In this document: positions 54,943-64,000 of the stretch, piece by piece
How positions within the stretch are numbered: position 1 is the stretch's first letter
Layout of the letters: every line of letters begins with the position of its first letter
NCBI RefSeq assembly: GCF_026898135.2
Contig: NZ_CP114035.2
Location: 4,567,501-4,631,500 of the forward strand
From: Pseudomonas fortuita
GTDB lineage: Bacteria > Pseudomonadota > Gammaproteobacteria > Pseudomonadales > Pseudomonadaceae
DNA: 64,000 nucleotides
Direction of reading: 5' to 3'
Made by a program: the position numbers and the translations under genes
Notes under the pieces: model-generated
The model's database searches: none
Told to the model about the DNA's origin: nothing
What the model saw: the letters and a program-made list of their open reading frames with translations, nothing else

Positions 54943-57567
54943 TCAAAGTCCCTGCTCTGCGAATGGCACGGCCAGCGCCAGGGCCTGGTCCAGTGCAGCG
55001 ACGTCGACGCCACCACCCTGGGCCATGTCCGGACGACCACCGCCCTTGCCACCCACCGCCGCAGCGGCTTGTTTCATCAGATCGCCAGCCTTGAGTTGGC
55101 TGGAGAGGTCCTTGGTCACGCCGGCCACCAGCACAACCTTGCCCTCATGCTCGCTGCCCAGCAGGATCACTGCGTGGCCGAGCTTGTTTTTCAACTGATC
55201 GACCAGGGCCAGCAAGGCCTTGCCGTCCTGCCCATCCAGGCGGGCGGCGAGAACCCTGGCACCCTTGACCTCAACAGCCGCGTTGGAGAGATCGTCCCCG
55301 GCGGCGCTGGCAGCCTTGGCCTGCAACTGTTCCAGCTGCTTCTCCAGCTGACGGTTGCGCTCGAGCACAGCCGACAGCTTGTCGATCAGGTTGTCGCGGT
55401 TGCCCTTGACCAGTTGCGCGGCTTCCTTGACCTGCTCTTCGGCAGCATTCAGGTAGGCCAGCGCAGCAGCGCCGGTCACGGCTTCGATACGGCGCACACC
55501 AGAGGCTACGCCGCCTTCGCTGATGATCTTGAACAGGCTGATGTCACCGGTGCGCTTGGCGTGGATACCGCCGCACAGCTCTACCGAGAAATCACCGCCC
55601 ATGCTCAGCACACGCACGGTGTCGCCGTACTTCTCGCCGAACAGCGCCATGGCACCTTTGGCCTTGGCGGTTTCGATGTCGGTCAGTTCGGTTTGCACCG
55701 GAGTGTTCTTGCGCACTTCGCGGTTGACGATGTCTTCCAGGGCCTTGATCTGCTCTGGCTTCAGCGCCTCGAAGTGGCTGAAGTCGAAACGCAGGCGCTG
55801 GCTATCCACCAGAGAGCCCTTCTGCTGTACATGTTCGCCCAGCACCTGGCGCAGCGCTTCGTGCAGCAGGTGGGTAGCAGAGTGGTTGAGCGAAGTGGCG
55901 TGCTGCACCTCGGCATCGACCTTGGCCACGACCGGCGAACCGATCACCAACGCACCGCTGGCGACCACGCCGTGGTGCAGGAAGGCACCGCCGGTTTTGG
56001 TGGTGTCGCGCACATCGAAGCGCGCAGCGCCGGCCTGCAGGAAGCCGGTGTCACCCACCTGACCACCGGATTCGGCATAGAACGGCGTGCGGTCGAGCAC
56101 GACCACGCCCTGCTCGCCTTCACCTAATTGGTCGACGGCCTGGCCGTCTTTGTACAGGGCGATGATCTTGCCTTGGCCTTCGGTGGCGTCGTAACCGAGG
56201 AACTCGGTGGCGCTGTCGACCTTGACCACGCTGTTGTAGTCCATACCGAAGGCGCTGGCGGAACGCGCACGCTCACGCTGGGCGTCCATCTCGCGCTCGA
56301 AGCCGGCTTCGTCGATGGTCAGCTCGCGCTCACGGGCAATGTCGGCCGTCAGGTCCATCGGGAACCCGTAGGTGTCATACAGCTTGAACACCACATCGCC
56401 CGGTACCACGTCGCCTTTCAGCTGGGCCAGGTCCTGCTCGAGGATGCGCAGGCCTTGCTCCAGGGTCTTGGCGAACTGCTCTTCTTCAGCCTTCAGCACA
56501 CGCTCGATGTGCGCTTGCTGGCTCTTCAGCTCAGGGAAGGCCTCGCCCATTTCGGCGGCCAGTGCGGCAACGATCTGGTAGAAGAAGCTGCCTTTGGCGC
56601 CCAGCTTGTTGCCGTGGCGGCAGGCGCGACGAATGATGCGCCGCAGCACATAACCACGGCCTTCGTTGGACGGCAGCACACCGTCGGCGATCAGGAAGCC
56701 GCACGAGCGAATATGGTCGGCGACCACCTTCAGCGACGCCTGGCCGTCATTGCTGCAACCGATAGCCTTGGCCGCAGCCGCCAGCAGGTTCTGGAACAGG
56801 TCGATCTCGTAGTTCGAGTGCACGTGCTGCAGCACGGCGCTGACGCGCTCCAGGCCCATGCCGGTGTCCACCGACGGCGCTGGCAGCGGGTGCAGCACGC
56901 CGTCGGCGGTGCGGTTGAACTGCATGAAGACGTTGTTCCAGATCTCGATGTAGCGGTCGCCGTCTTCTTCTGGCGAGCCGGGCGGGCCGCCCCAGATGTC
57001 AGCGCCGTGGTCGTAGAAGATTTCGGTGCACGGGCCGCACGGGCCAGTGTCACCCATGGTCCAGAAGTTGTCGGAGGCGTAAGGGGCGCCCTTGTTGTCG
57101 CCGATGCGCACCATGCGCTCGGCCGGCACGCCGATTTCCTTGGTCCAGATGTCGTAGGCTTCGTCGTCAGTGGCGTAGACGGTGACCCAGAGCTTTTCCT
57201 TGGGCAGGTTAAGCCACTTGTCCGAGGTCAGGAAGTTCCAGGCGTAGGTGATGGCATCACGCTTGAAATAGTCGCCGAAGCTGAAGTTGCCCAGCATTTC
57301 GAAGAACGTATGGTGACGCGCGGTGTAACCGACGTTTTCCAGGTCGTTGTGCTTACCACCGGCGCGCACGCACTTCTGGCTGCTGACAGCCCGGGTGTAG
57401 GCACGCTTCTCCGCGCCGAGGAAACAGTCTTTGAACTGGTTCATGCCGGCATTGGTGAACAGCAGGGTTGGGTCGTTGTTCGGGATCAGCGAACTGGAGG
57501 CGACTCGGGTGTGTCCCTGCTCTTCGAAGAAGCGAAGGAAGGCTTCACGGATTTCTGCGCTTTTCAT
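54943..57567 (-). CDS. alaS: Alanyl-tRNA synthetase
   Basis: 874 residues, the standard size. The class II catalytic domain has [20 protein letters not shown]; the editing domain has [14 protein letters not shown] and [12 protein letters not shown] (zinc-like H/C ligands); the C-Ala domain ends in [14 protein letters not shown]. It charges tRNA-Ala and clears Ser/Gly mischarging. The ATG at 57567 fits the family start [19 protein letters not shown]. lysC follows 147 bases downstream. Confidence 0.98.
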   Translation of the reverse strand: MKSAEIREAFLRFFEEQGHTRVASSSLIPNNDPTLLFTNAGMNQFKDCFLGAEKRAYTRAVSSQKCVRAGGKHNDLENVGYTARHHTFFEMLGNFSFGDYFKRDAITYAWNFLTSDKWLNLPKEKLWVTVYATDDEAYDIWTKEIGVPAERMVRIGDNKGAPYASDNFWTMGDTGPCGPCTEIFYDHGADIWGGPPGSPEEDGDRYIEIWNNVFMQFNRTADGVLHPLPAPSVDTGMGLERVSAVLQHVHSNYEIDLFQNLLAAAAKAIGCSNDGQASLKVVADHIRSCGFLIADGVLPSNEGRGYVLRRIIRRACRHGNKLGAKGSFFYQIVAALAAEMGEAFPELKSQQAHIERVLKAEEEQFAKTLEQGLRILEQDLAQLKGDVVPGDVVFKLYDTYGFPMDLTADIARERELTIDEAGFEREMDAQRERARSASAFGMDYNSVVKVDSATEFLGYDATEGQGKIIALYKDGQAVDQLGEGEQGVVVLDRTPFYAESGGQVGDTGFLQAGAARFDVRDTTKTGGAFLHHGVVASGALVIGSPVVAKVDAEVQHATSLNHSATHLLHEALRQVLGEHVQQKGSLVDSQRLRFDFSHFEALKPEQIKALEDIVNREVRKNTPVQTELTDIETAKAKGAMALFGEKYGDTVRVLSMGGDFSVELCGGIHAKRTGDISLFKIISEGGVASGVRRIEAVTGAAALAYLNAAEEQVKEAAQLVKGNRDNLIDKLSAVLERNRQLEKQLEQLQAKAASAAGDDLSNAAVEVKGARVLAARLDGQDGKALLALVDQLKNKLGHAVILLGSEHEGKVVLVAGVTKDLSSQLKAGDLMKQAAAAVGGKGGGRPDMAQGGGVDVAALDQALALAVPFAEQGL

Positions 57568-57965
57568 AGGTTCTTCCACGGAAACGGCGGCCCTGTCGGG
57601 CAAACGCGTCGACGAAACGACGGCAAAGGGCCGCATTATATCGGTCCTGCAATCTCGATGCAGTGTGTTTATACGATAGAAACCATCGTTTGGACGGTTT
57701 TTCGGGCTATGCAAACGAAAATGACATGACCGGATGCTAAATCCTGTCTTTCGCCACTGGCAAGCCAATTACCGCCGATGGGAAGGGAAAATGGAACAGG
57801 CGGTGAATTAAAAGAGTTTCACGGGGAATGAAGGATCCAATTCATCCTGTCAGGGCCCTATCGCCGGCCAGCCAGCTCCCACAGGATAACCCCAGGTCTG
57901 GCTGTCATGCAGTCCCTGTGGGAGCTGGCTTGCCGGCGATAGGGCCGGGGCAGGAAGACAGGTAA
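57568..57965. other. Intergenic region between astE and alaS
   Basis: 398 bases without a gene. The alaS-side half is AT-rich (ATACGATAGAAACCATCG near 57670) and presumably holds the alaS promoter; the astE-side half is a REP doublet. Confidence 0.55.
57853..57947. repeat. REP doublet downstream of astE
   Basis: GGCCCTATCGCCGGCCAGCC and the reverse-complement arm GGCTTGCCGGCGATAGGGCC, with CAGCTCCCACAGG/CCTGTGGGAGCTG inside. It may close the ast transcript. Confidence 0.88.
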
Positions 57966-58973
57966 TCAGCCCAGCCGCTGCCCCGAATCCGGCACGATCA
58001 GGATGCCGGCCCGCAAGCCGTTCCTGACCTTGGGATTGGGAAAAATGATGCGCGCCCCCTCCTCCTCGACCACCCAGCGCATTTCGGCCAGGTCTTCGGC
58101 CAGCAGGTAACCCTTGCTCAGCTCTGAGAAGTTTTCGATGTCCGCCGGCAGGTGCAGGTGGAAGCTGTCGCTGTGCTTGATGATCTCACGCGAAACGCTG
58201 AACAGTTGCAGGCCATCCAGCGAGCCTTCACCCTCTGGCTCGGTGCCTTCGATGATCTGGATCAGGCGCTCTTCGAGCCGGTCGAGGTTGACCTGCTCGT
58301 TCTGGCCAAACGGGCGGGCCTTGCCCAGTTCCAGAGTGAAAGCTTCGGCATCCAGCTGTTCGTAGGTAAAGGCACTGAAGGTGATGGAGGATTTGCTCTG
58401 CAGCAGCACCGCTTCCATGCCTGCCGCTGCCAGGCGCGCCAGTTCACGACGGGAGTGCTTGCGCCCTTCTTTATAGGGGTACAAGGCAAATTGCTCGATC
58501 TTCGAACCGCGGATGGCGGTATGCAGGTCGTAGTGCAGGCGGCTGCGCTCCGGCTTGCTGAAGAACACCCGGGCGAACTGTTCCAGCTCGGCGGCACGTA
58601 ATGCCTCGAAGCCACTGGAAAGCTCATGGCGGCCGTTGAACAGCCGATTGATGTCCTGCTCGATGAACCGTTCGCCCTTGCGGATCGCCGCCGGGTTGCC
58701 AAACAGGAACAGCAGCCGTGCCTTGGGTTTGATCTTGCCGTTGGCCACACCGTGCAACAGCCGTTCGAGCAATTCGATCGGCGCCGTTTCGTTGCCATGA
58801 ATGCCCGCAGACAATAACAAGTCCAGCCCGCAATCATCGCTTTCGGCGGGGCGCACTTCGAGCGCGCCCTCCCCCAGCCAGCGCAAACGCGCGCCCTTGG
58901 GTGTCACTTGGGTCTTCTCGGCCGGTTCGTGATCGGTGAGTGTCAGCTCAAGCAATTTGCCAAGGGCGAGCAT
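57966..58973 (-). CDS. astE: Succinylglutamate desuccinylase
   Basis: 335 residues of the zinc carboxypeptidase M14-like AstE family. The zinc ligands are H and E in [16 protein letters not shown] (about 55-70) and a histidine in [12 protein letters not shown] (about 150). It frees succinate and glutamate in the last step of the arginine succinyltransferase pathway. The start is ATG 58973, 10 bases after the small gene; upstream residues in frame are the shadow of that gene. Confidence 0.95.
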   Translation of the reverse strand: MLALGKLLELTLTDHEPAEKTQVTPKGARLRWLGEGALEVRPAESDDCGLDLLLSAGIHGNETAPIELLERLLHGVANGKIKPKARLLFLFGNPAAIRKGERFIEQDINRLFNGRHELSSGFEALRAAELEQFARVFFSKPERSRLHYDLHTAIRGSKIEQFALYPYKEGRKHSRRELARLAAAGMEAVLLQSKSSITFSAFTYEQLDAEAFTLELGKARPFGQNEQVNLDRLEERLIQIIEGTEPEGEGSLDGLQLFSVSREIIKHSDSFHLHLPADIENFSELSKGYLLAEDLAEMRWVVEEEGARIIFPNPKVRNGLRAGILIVPDSGQRLG

Positions 58974-58983
58974 AGGGGCTTCC

Positions 58984-59274
58984 TTAGTGGTGGTGGCCGC
59001 AGTCAGGGCCATGGACGTGATCGTCGTCTTCGCCAACCTCGGCCGGCTCCATTTCCAGCTGCAGGCTGACCAGGTTGGTGGCCATCGGGCGCAGCAGCAG
59101 GTTGGCGTACTCGGTGTCATCTTCATCGACATCTACACCGATCAGCAGCTGGCCACGGCCGTCCTGCTGAATCCACACTTCCTTGCCTTGCCAGACCACG
59201 GCAAAACGGGTGCAGGAGGTTTCCAGCTGGGTGCCGTCTTCATCTTCAAGGATCAGGCGCAGGGCATCGGTCAT
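58984..59274 (-). CDS. Small acidic protein with His/Cys tail inside the ast operon
   Basis: 96 residues, no signal peptide or membrane helix. The first 75 residues look like a small beta domain ([36 protein letters not shown]). The tail is very acidic and then metal-binding in look: [16 protein letters not shown]. It lies between astB (14 bases before it) and astE (10 bases after it), so it is cotranscribed. Homologs at this place in Pseudomonas are sometimes labelled topoisomerase II, for which I see no support. The tail might deliver zinc to AstE; this is a guess. Confidence 0.82.
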   Translation of the reverse strand: MTDALRLILEDEDGTQLETSCTRFAVVWQGKEVWIQQDGRGQLLIGVDVDEDDTEYANLLLRPMATNLVSLQLEMEPAEVGEDDDHVHGPDCGHHH

Positions 59275-59288
59275 TGCAAAGTCTCTCT

Positions 59289-60638
59289 TCAAGGTTGGCG
59301 TTGGAACGGGTATACCGAGCCCAACTTCAGGATCTGGGTCAATTCGTCCAGTGCCGTACGGCATTCCACCAGCAACTGCGGGTCGGCCAGGTCCGCTTCG
59401 CCCAGGCGATCGCGGTAATGCTTGTCGACCCACTGCACCAGGGTGTCGTACAGCGGGGCGGTCATGATAACGCCTTGGTTCACCGCCGCCAGTTCCGATT
59501 CCTTCAACGCCACGCGCAGACGCAGGCAAGCCGGGCCACCGCCGTTCTGCATGCTTTGCTTGAGGTCGAATACCTTGACCTCCCTGACCGGGCCACCTTG
59601 GCTGGTCAGCTGGCCCAGGTAGGCCCAGACCCGCTCGTTGTTGCGGCACTCCTCCGGCACCACCAGCAGCATGGAGCCGTCATCGCGGCTGAGCAACTGG
59701 CTGTTGAACAGGTAAGAGCGCACGGCATCCTCTACCGCCACCGCCGCACGTGGCACACAGATGGCCTGGAAGTGGCCGCCCTTGTTGGCCAGTTTAGCGC
59801 GCAGCTGACCAAGCACCGCGTCGGTCTCGAGGAACGCGTCCTCGTGATAGAACAGCACTTCGCCGTTGCCCACCGAAATCACGTCGTTATGGAACACGCC
59901 CTGATCGATCACGGCGGGGTTCTGTTGAGCGTAGACCACACCGCCATCGCTCAACCCATGCAACCGGGCCACGGCCTGCGAAGCCTCCAGGGTTTGCCGG
60001 GCCGGGTACTTCTGCGGCGCCGGGTAACGGCTGTCGAAGGCACTGCGGCCATAAACGAAAAACTCCACGCCGGGGTCACCATAAGCACGGCAGAAGCGCG
60101 TGTGGTTGGCCGCGCCCTCGTCACCGAACTGTGCCACGGCCGGCAATGCTGCGTGGTGGGCAAAGTGTTTCTCGTTGTTGAACATGGCGCCCAGCACACG
60201 GCTGGTGGTCGGGTGCTCGATGCTGCGGTGGTACTTGCAGTTCAGGTTGGCGGCGGTGAAGTGCACGCGGCCATCCACCGTGTCGGCACTGGGGCTGACC
60301 GTGGCCGCATTGGCCACCCACATGCTCGAGGCCGAGCAGCTGGCCACCAGCAACGGCATGGCGTCTTTCGCAGCACGCTGGATGACCTCGGCATCGCTGC
60401 CGCTAAACCCCAGGCGGCGCAGCGCGGCCACATCCGGGCGCTCTTGCGGCGCCAGCACGCCCTGCTTGAAGCCCATGTCGGCCAGCGCTTTCATTTTTGC
60501 CAGACCTTGACGCGCGGCTTCGCGCGGGCTGGAACCCTGCTGGCTGTTGCTCTGCGAAGCCACGTTGCCGTAAGACAGGCCGCCATAGTTGTGGGTAGGC
60601 CCCACCAGGCCATCAAAATTCACTTCATAGGATTTCAT
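59289..60638 (-). CDS. astB: N-succinylarginine dihydrolase
   Basis: 449 residues, the family length. [20 protein letters not shown] at the start, [16 protein letters not shown], and [14 protein letters not shown] near residue 365 (the cysteine and following residues form the amidinotransferase-type active site) identify it. It removes two ammonia and CO2 from succinylarginine to give succinylornithine. It lies between astD and the small gene. Confidence 0.97.
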   Translation of the reverse strand: MKSYEVNFDGLVGPTHNYGGLSYGNVASQSNSQQGSSPREAARQGLAKMKALADMGFKQGVLAPQERPDVAALRRLGFSGSDAEVIQRAAKDAMPLLVASCSASSMWVANAATVSPSADTVDGRVHFTAANLNCKYHRSIEHPTTSRVLGAMFNNEKHFAHHAALPAVAQFGDEGAANHTRFCRAYGDPGVEFFVYGRSAFDSRYPAPQKYPARQTLEASQAVARLHGLSDGGVVYAQQNPAVIDQGVFHNDVISVGNGEVLFYHEDAFLETDAVLGQLRAKLANKGGHFQAICVPRAAVAVEDAVRSYLFNSQLLSRDDGSMLLVVPEECRNNERVWAYLGQLTSQGGPVREVKVFDLKQSMQNGGGPACLRLRVALKESELAAVNQGVIMTAPLYDTLVQWVDKHYRDRLGEADLADPQLLVECRTALDELTQILKLGSVYPFQRQP

Positions 60639-60661
60639 CGGCTAGGCTCCGTGACCTGTTG

Positions 60662-62125
<1,464 letters not shown>

Positions 62126-63154
62126 TTATTGGGCCTCCCGGCTGGCCGACAGCGGCACGGCACGCACGTTGTCGCCAGCCCCCATGCGCAGACGCTTGGC
62201 GGTCAACGGGTCGACCACCAGGGTACCGGCGGCCAGCCGCGCCGGAGCGGCAGTGATGCGGCAATCGTCGCGTTTGCGGTTGTGGATGATGTAAGGGGTG
62301 GCGTCATCGCCCGGCGTGCCGACTGCCAGCACCAAGGTCTGGCTCTCGCGCACGGCGCGGATCTTGGCGGTATCACACTCGATGGCGGGGCCTGCGTCGA
62401 AGATGTCGACATAGCCCTGATAGTTGAAACCTTCCTGCTTGAGCATGGCCAGCGCCGGCTCGGTGTCGACGTGCACGCGGCCGATCACCTCGCGCGCCGC
62501 CTCGGACAGGAAGCAGGTGTACAGCGGGAACTTGGGCATCAGCTCGGCGATGAACGACTTGTTGCCTACGCCGGTCAGGTAGTCCGCCTGGCTGAACTCC
62601 ATCTTGAAGAAATGCCGGCCAAGGCTTTCCCAGAAAGGCGAACGGCCATGCTCGTCGGACATGCCACGCATTTCGGCGATGATCTTTTTGCCGAACAGCT
62701 CCGGGAACTCGGCAATGAACAGCATGCGCGCGCGCGACAGCAGGCGGCCATTGAGCCCGGAGCGGTAGTCGCTGCGCAGAAACAGCGAGCACAGTTCAGA
62801 GTTGCCGGTCAGGTCGTTGGCGAGGAACAGGGTGGGGATTTCGCGATAGATCTTCAGCTCCTGCGAGGCGCTGACGGTCAAGCCGACCCGGTAGTTGTAC
62901 CACGGCTCGCGCAGGCCGACGGCACCCGCGATGGCACTGATGCCCACCACCAGGCCTTCGTCGTTTTCCAGCACGAACAGGTAGTCGGTGTCGCCACGCT
63001 CGGCTTCGCCACGGAAGCTCTTTTCCGCCCAGCCAACGCGATGCCCCAAGCGTTCTTCGTTGGCCGGCAGCGTGGTCAGCCCGGTGGTGCCGGTGCTGCG
63101 TGCCAATTCGATCAACGCAGGCAAATCGCTGCTGCGTACAGGACGAACGATCAT
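62126..63154 (-). CDS. aruG: Arginine/ornithine N-succinyltransferase beta subunit AruG
   Basis: 342 residues of the AstA family. MIVRPVRSSDLPALIELARS, the YNYRVGLTVSASQELKIY segment and FDAGPAIECDTAKIRAVRES are family blocks. Together with the AruF product upstream it forms the two-subunit enzyme that succinylates arginine from succinyl-CoA, a Pseudomonas trait (enterics use one subunit). It begins 78 bases after aruF. Confidence 0.95.
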   Translation of the reverse strand: MIVRPVRSSDLPALIELARSTGTTGLTTLPANEERLGHRVGWAEKSFRGEAERGDTDYLFVLENDEGLVVGISAIAGAVGLREPWYNYRVGLTVSASQELKIYREIPTLFLANDLTGNSELCSLFLRSDYRSGLNGRLLSRARMLFIAEFPELFGKKIIAEMRGMSDEHGRSPFWESLGRHFFKMEFSQADYLTGVGNKSFIAELMPKFPLYTCFLSEAAREVIGRVHVDTEPALAMLKQEGFNYQGYVDIFDAGPAIECDTAKIRAVRESQTLVLAVGTPGDDATPYIIHNRKRDDCRITAAPARLAAGTLVVDPLTAKRLRMGAGDNVRAVPLSASREAQ

Positions 63155-63232
63155 GCTATCTCCTTGTGCGGCGGCGGCGGCCGGCGCAAAACTCTTCTAA
63201 CGCATCAATCCCGAAACGTCTGTTACCAGACC

Positions 63233-64000
63233 TCAGACTGCGACCAGGCGCACACTGCCACCCTCGCCCACACCCAGCGCATCGGCCGCAGCCAGGCTCA
63301 GGCACACCGGCTTGCCGGGCACCCAGTCCAGGTCCAGCAGCACTGCGCGGTAGTCCTGCAACTGGCCGTTGCACACCAGGTACGGGCGCCCCCCCTTGCC
63401 CGGCGCGTCCTCGATTTTCACCGGCGCCGAGCGGCTCTGGGCAATCGAGCGAATGCCCGAAGTGCGCGCATGCAGAGTCGGGCCGCCGTCGAAAATGTCG
63501 ATGTAATGCTCGGTCTCGAAGCCTTCGCGCATGAGGATGTCGAAGGTGATCTGCGCGCGCGGGTGCACCTGCCCCATGGCTTCCTGCGCCTCATCGGGCA
63601 GCAGCGGCACGTAGATAGGGTAATGCGGCATCAGTTCGGCGAGGAAAGTGCGGCTCTTCAGGCCACACAGGCGCTCGGCGTCGGAGTAGTTAAGGTCGAA
63701 GAAATTGCGGCCGATGGCATCCCAGAACGGCGATTCGCCATTCTCGTCGCTGTAACCGACGATTTCGGTCACTACCGAGTCGGCGAAACGCTCCGGGTGC
63801 GCGGCCATGAACAGCAGGCGACCGCGCGAATTGAGCTCGGCCCAGCCGCTGTTCACCAGCTCCGGCAATACATAGAAGCTGGTCAGCAGGCTGTTGCCGG
63901 TCAGGTCATGACACAGCGACAGCACGTGGATCTTGTTGTGGATCTTCAGTTCGCGCGAGGCATGCACGAAGGTTTCGTTACGAAAACTGTAGAACGGCTC
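63233..64000 (-). CDS. aruF: Arginine/ornithine N-succinyltransferase alpha subunit AruF, C-terminal part
   Basis: The frame enters at the window edge (64000) and ends at 63233, giving about 255 residues of a protein of about 340. EPFYSFRNETFVHASRELKI, LCHDLTGNSLLTSFYVLPEL and FDGGPTLHARTSGIRSIAQS match the AstA fold and are paralogous to AruG. The start codon and the operon promoter lie outside the window. Confidence 0.93.
   Translation of the reverse strand, partial: EPFYSFRNETFVHASRELKIHNKIHVLSLCHDLTGNSLLTSFYVLPELVNSGWAELNSRGRLLFMAAHPERFADSVVTEIVGYSDENGESPFWDAIGRNFFDLNYSDAERLCGLKSRTFLAELMPHYPIYVPLLPDEAQEAMGQVHPRAQITFDILMREGFETEHYIDIFDGGPTLHARTSGIRSIAQSRSAPVKIEDAPGKGGRPYLVCNGQLQDYRAVLLDLDWVPGKPVCLSLAAADALGVGEGGSVRLVAV

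Noticed and set aside
56128..57729. 533-codon plus-strand frame opposite alaS
   Set aside because: It is the antisense of a certain alaS gene.

Overview
The window is a chromosomal segment of a Pseudomonas, almost certainly of the P. putida group. It is GC-rich. It carries the Pseudomonas flagellar order fliC-flaG-fliD-fliS-fliT-fleQ and flgB-to-flgL, the bkd branched-chain keto acid operon next to bkdR, the alaS-lysC-csrA group, the aru/ast arginine succinyltransferase operon with separate AruF and AruG subunits, and many REP-type palindromes containing CGGGCTTGCCCGC-like cores. No rRNA, CRISPR array, insertion sequence or prophage was seen.

Layout. (1) 1-9485, minus strand: a tightly overlapping nucleotide-sugar cluster running rfbF-rfbG-rfbH (CDP-glucose to a CDP-4-keto-dideoxyhexose), a NeuB-SAF-cupin fusion, a thiamine-diphosphate acetolactate-synthase-like enzyme, a HAD phosphatase, a C-methyltransferase-like protein, an NAD-dependent sugar epimerase/reductase and an unidentified protein cut by the window edge. 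It lies just downstream of fleQ and looks like a flagellin or surface glycan island. (2) 9891-17050: fleQ, fliT, fliS, fliD, flaG, fliC and a FabH-like ketosynthase. (3) 17455-29018: the hook, rod and ring genes flgL-K-J-I-H-G-F and flgE-D-C-B, with a 60-residue secreted protein between flgE and flgF. (4) 29386-33840: cheR, cheV, then divergently flgA, flgM, flgN and a YcgR-type PilZ brake protein. Sigma-54 and sigma-28 promoters can be read for flgB, flgF, flgA, cheV, flgM and fliC.

(5) 33993-37463: an MFS transporter, a glutamine-synthetase-like ligase and bkdR. (6) 37662-42608: bkdA1-bkdA2-bkdB-lpdV, encoding the whole branched-chain 2-oxoacid dehydrogenase. (7) 42724-49047: a PAS-GGDEF diguanylate cyclase; a small regulon of a GntR regulator, an MHS-family transporter and a DapA-family lyase that share a 16-bp operator; and an amino acid permease. 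(8) 49026-53132: tRNA-Arg(CCT), phnN, amrZ, mgtE, three tandem tRNA-Arg(ACG) genes and tRNA-Ser(GCT). (9) 53205-57567: csrA/rsmA, lysC, alaS. (10) 57966-64000: astE, a small His-tailed protein, astB, astD, aruG and the partial aruF.

Motility is the main theme. FleQ, AmrZ, CsrA, a YcgR-type brake and a diguanylate cyclase all lie within 50 kb of the structural genes, and FlgM under a FliA promoter closes the checkpoint loop. The least understood part is the glycan island at 1-9485. Its gene content predicts a branched CDP-3,6-dideoxysugar, possibly yersiniose-like, beside a nonulosonate-synthase-like cupin fusion.
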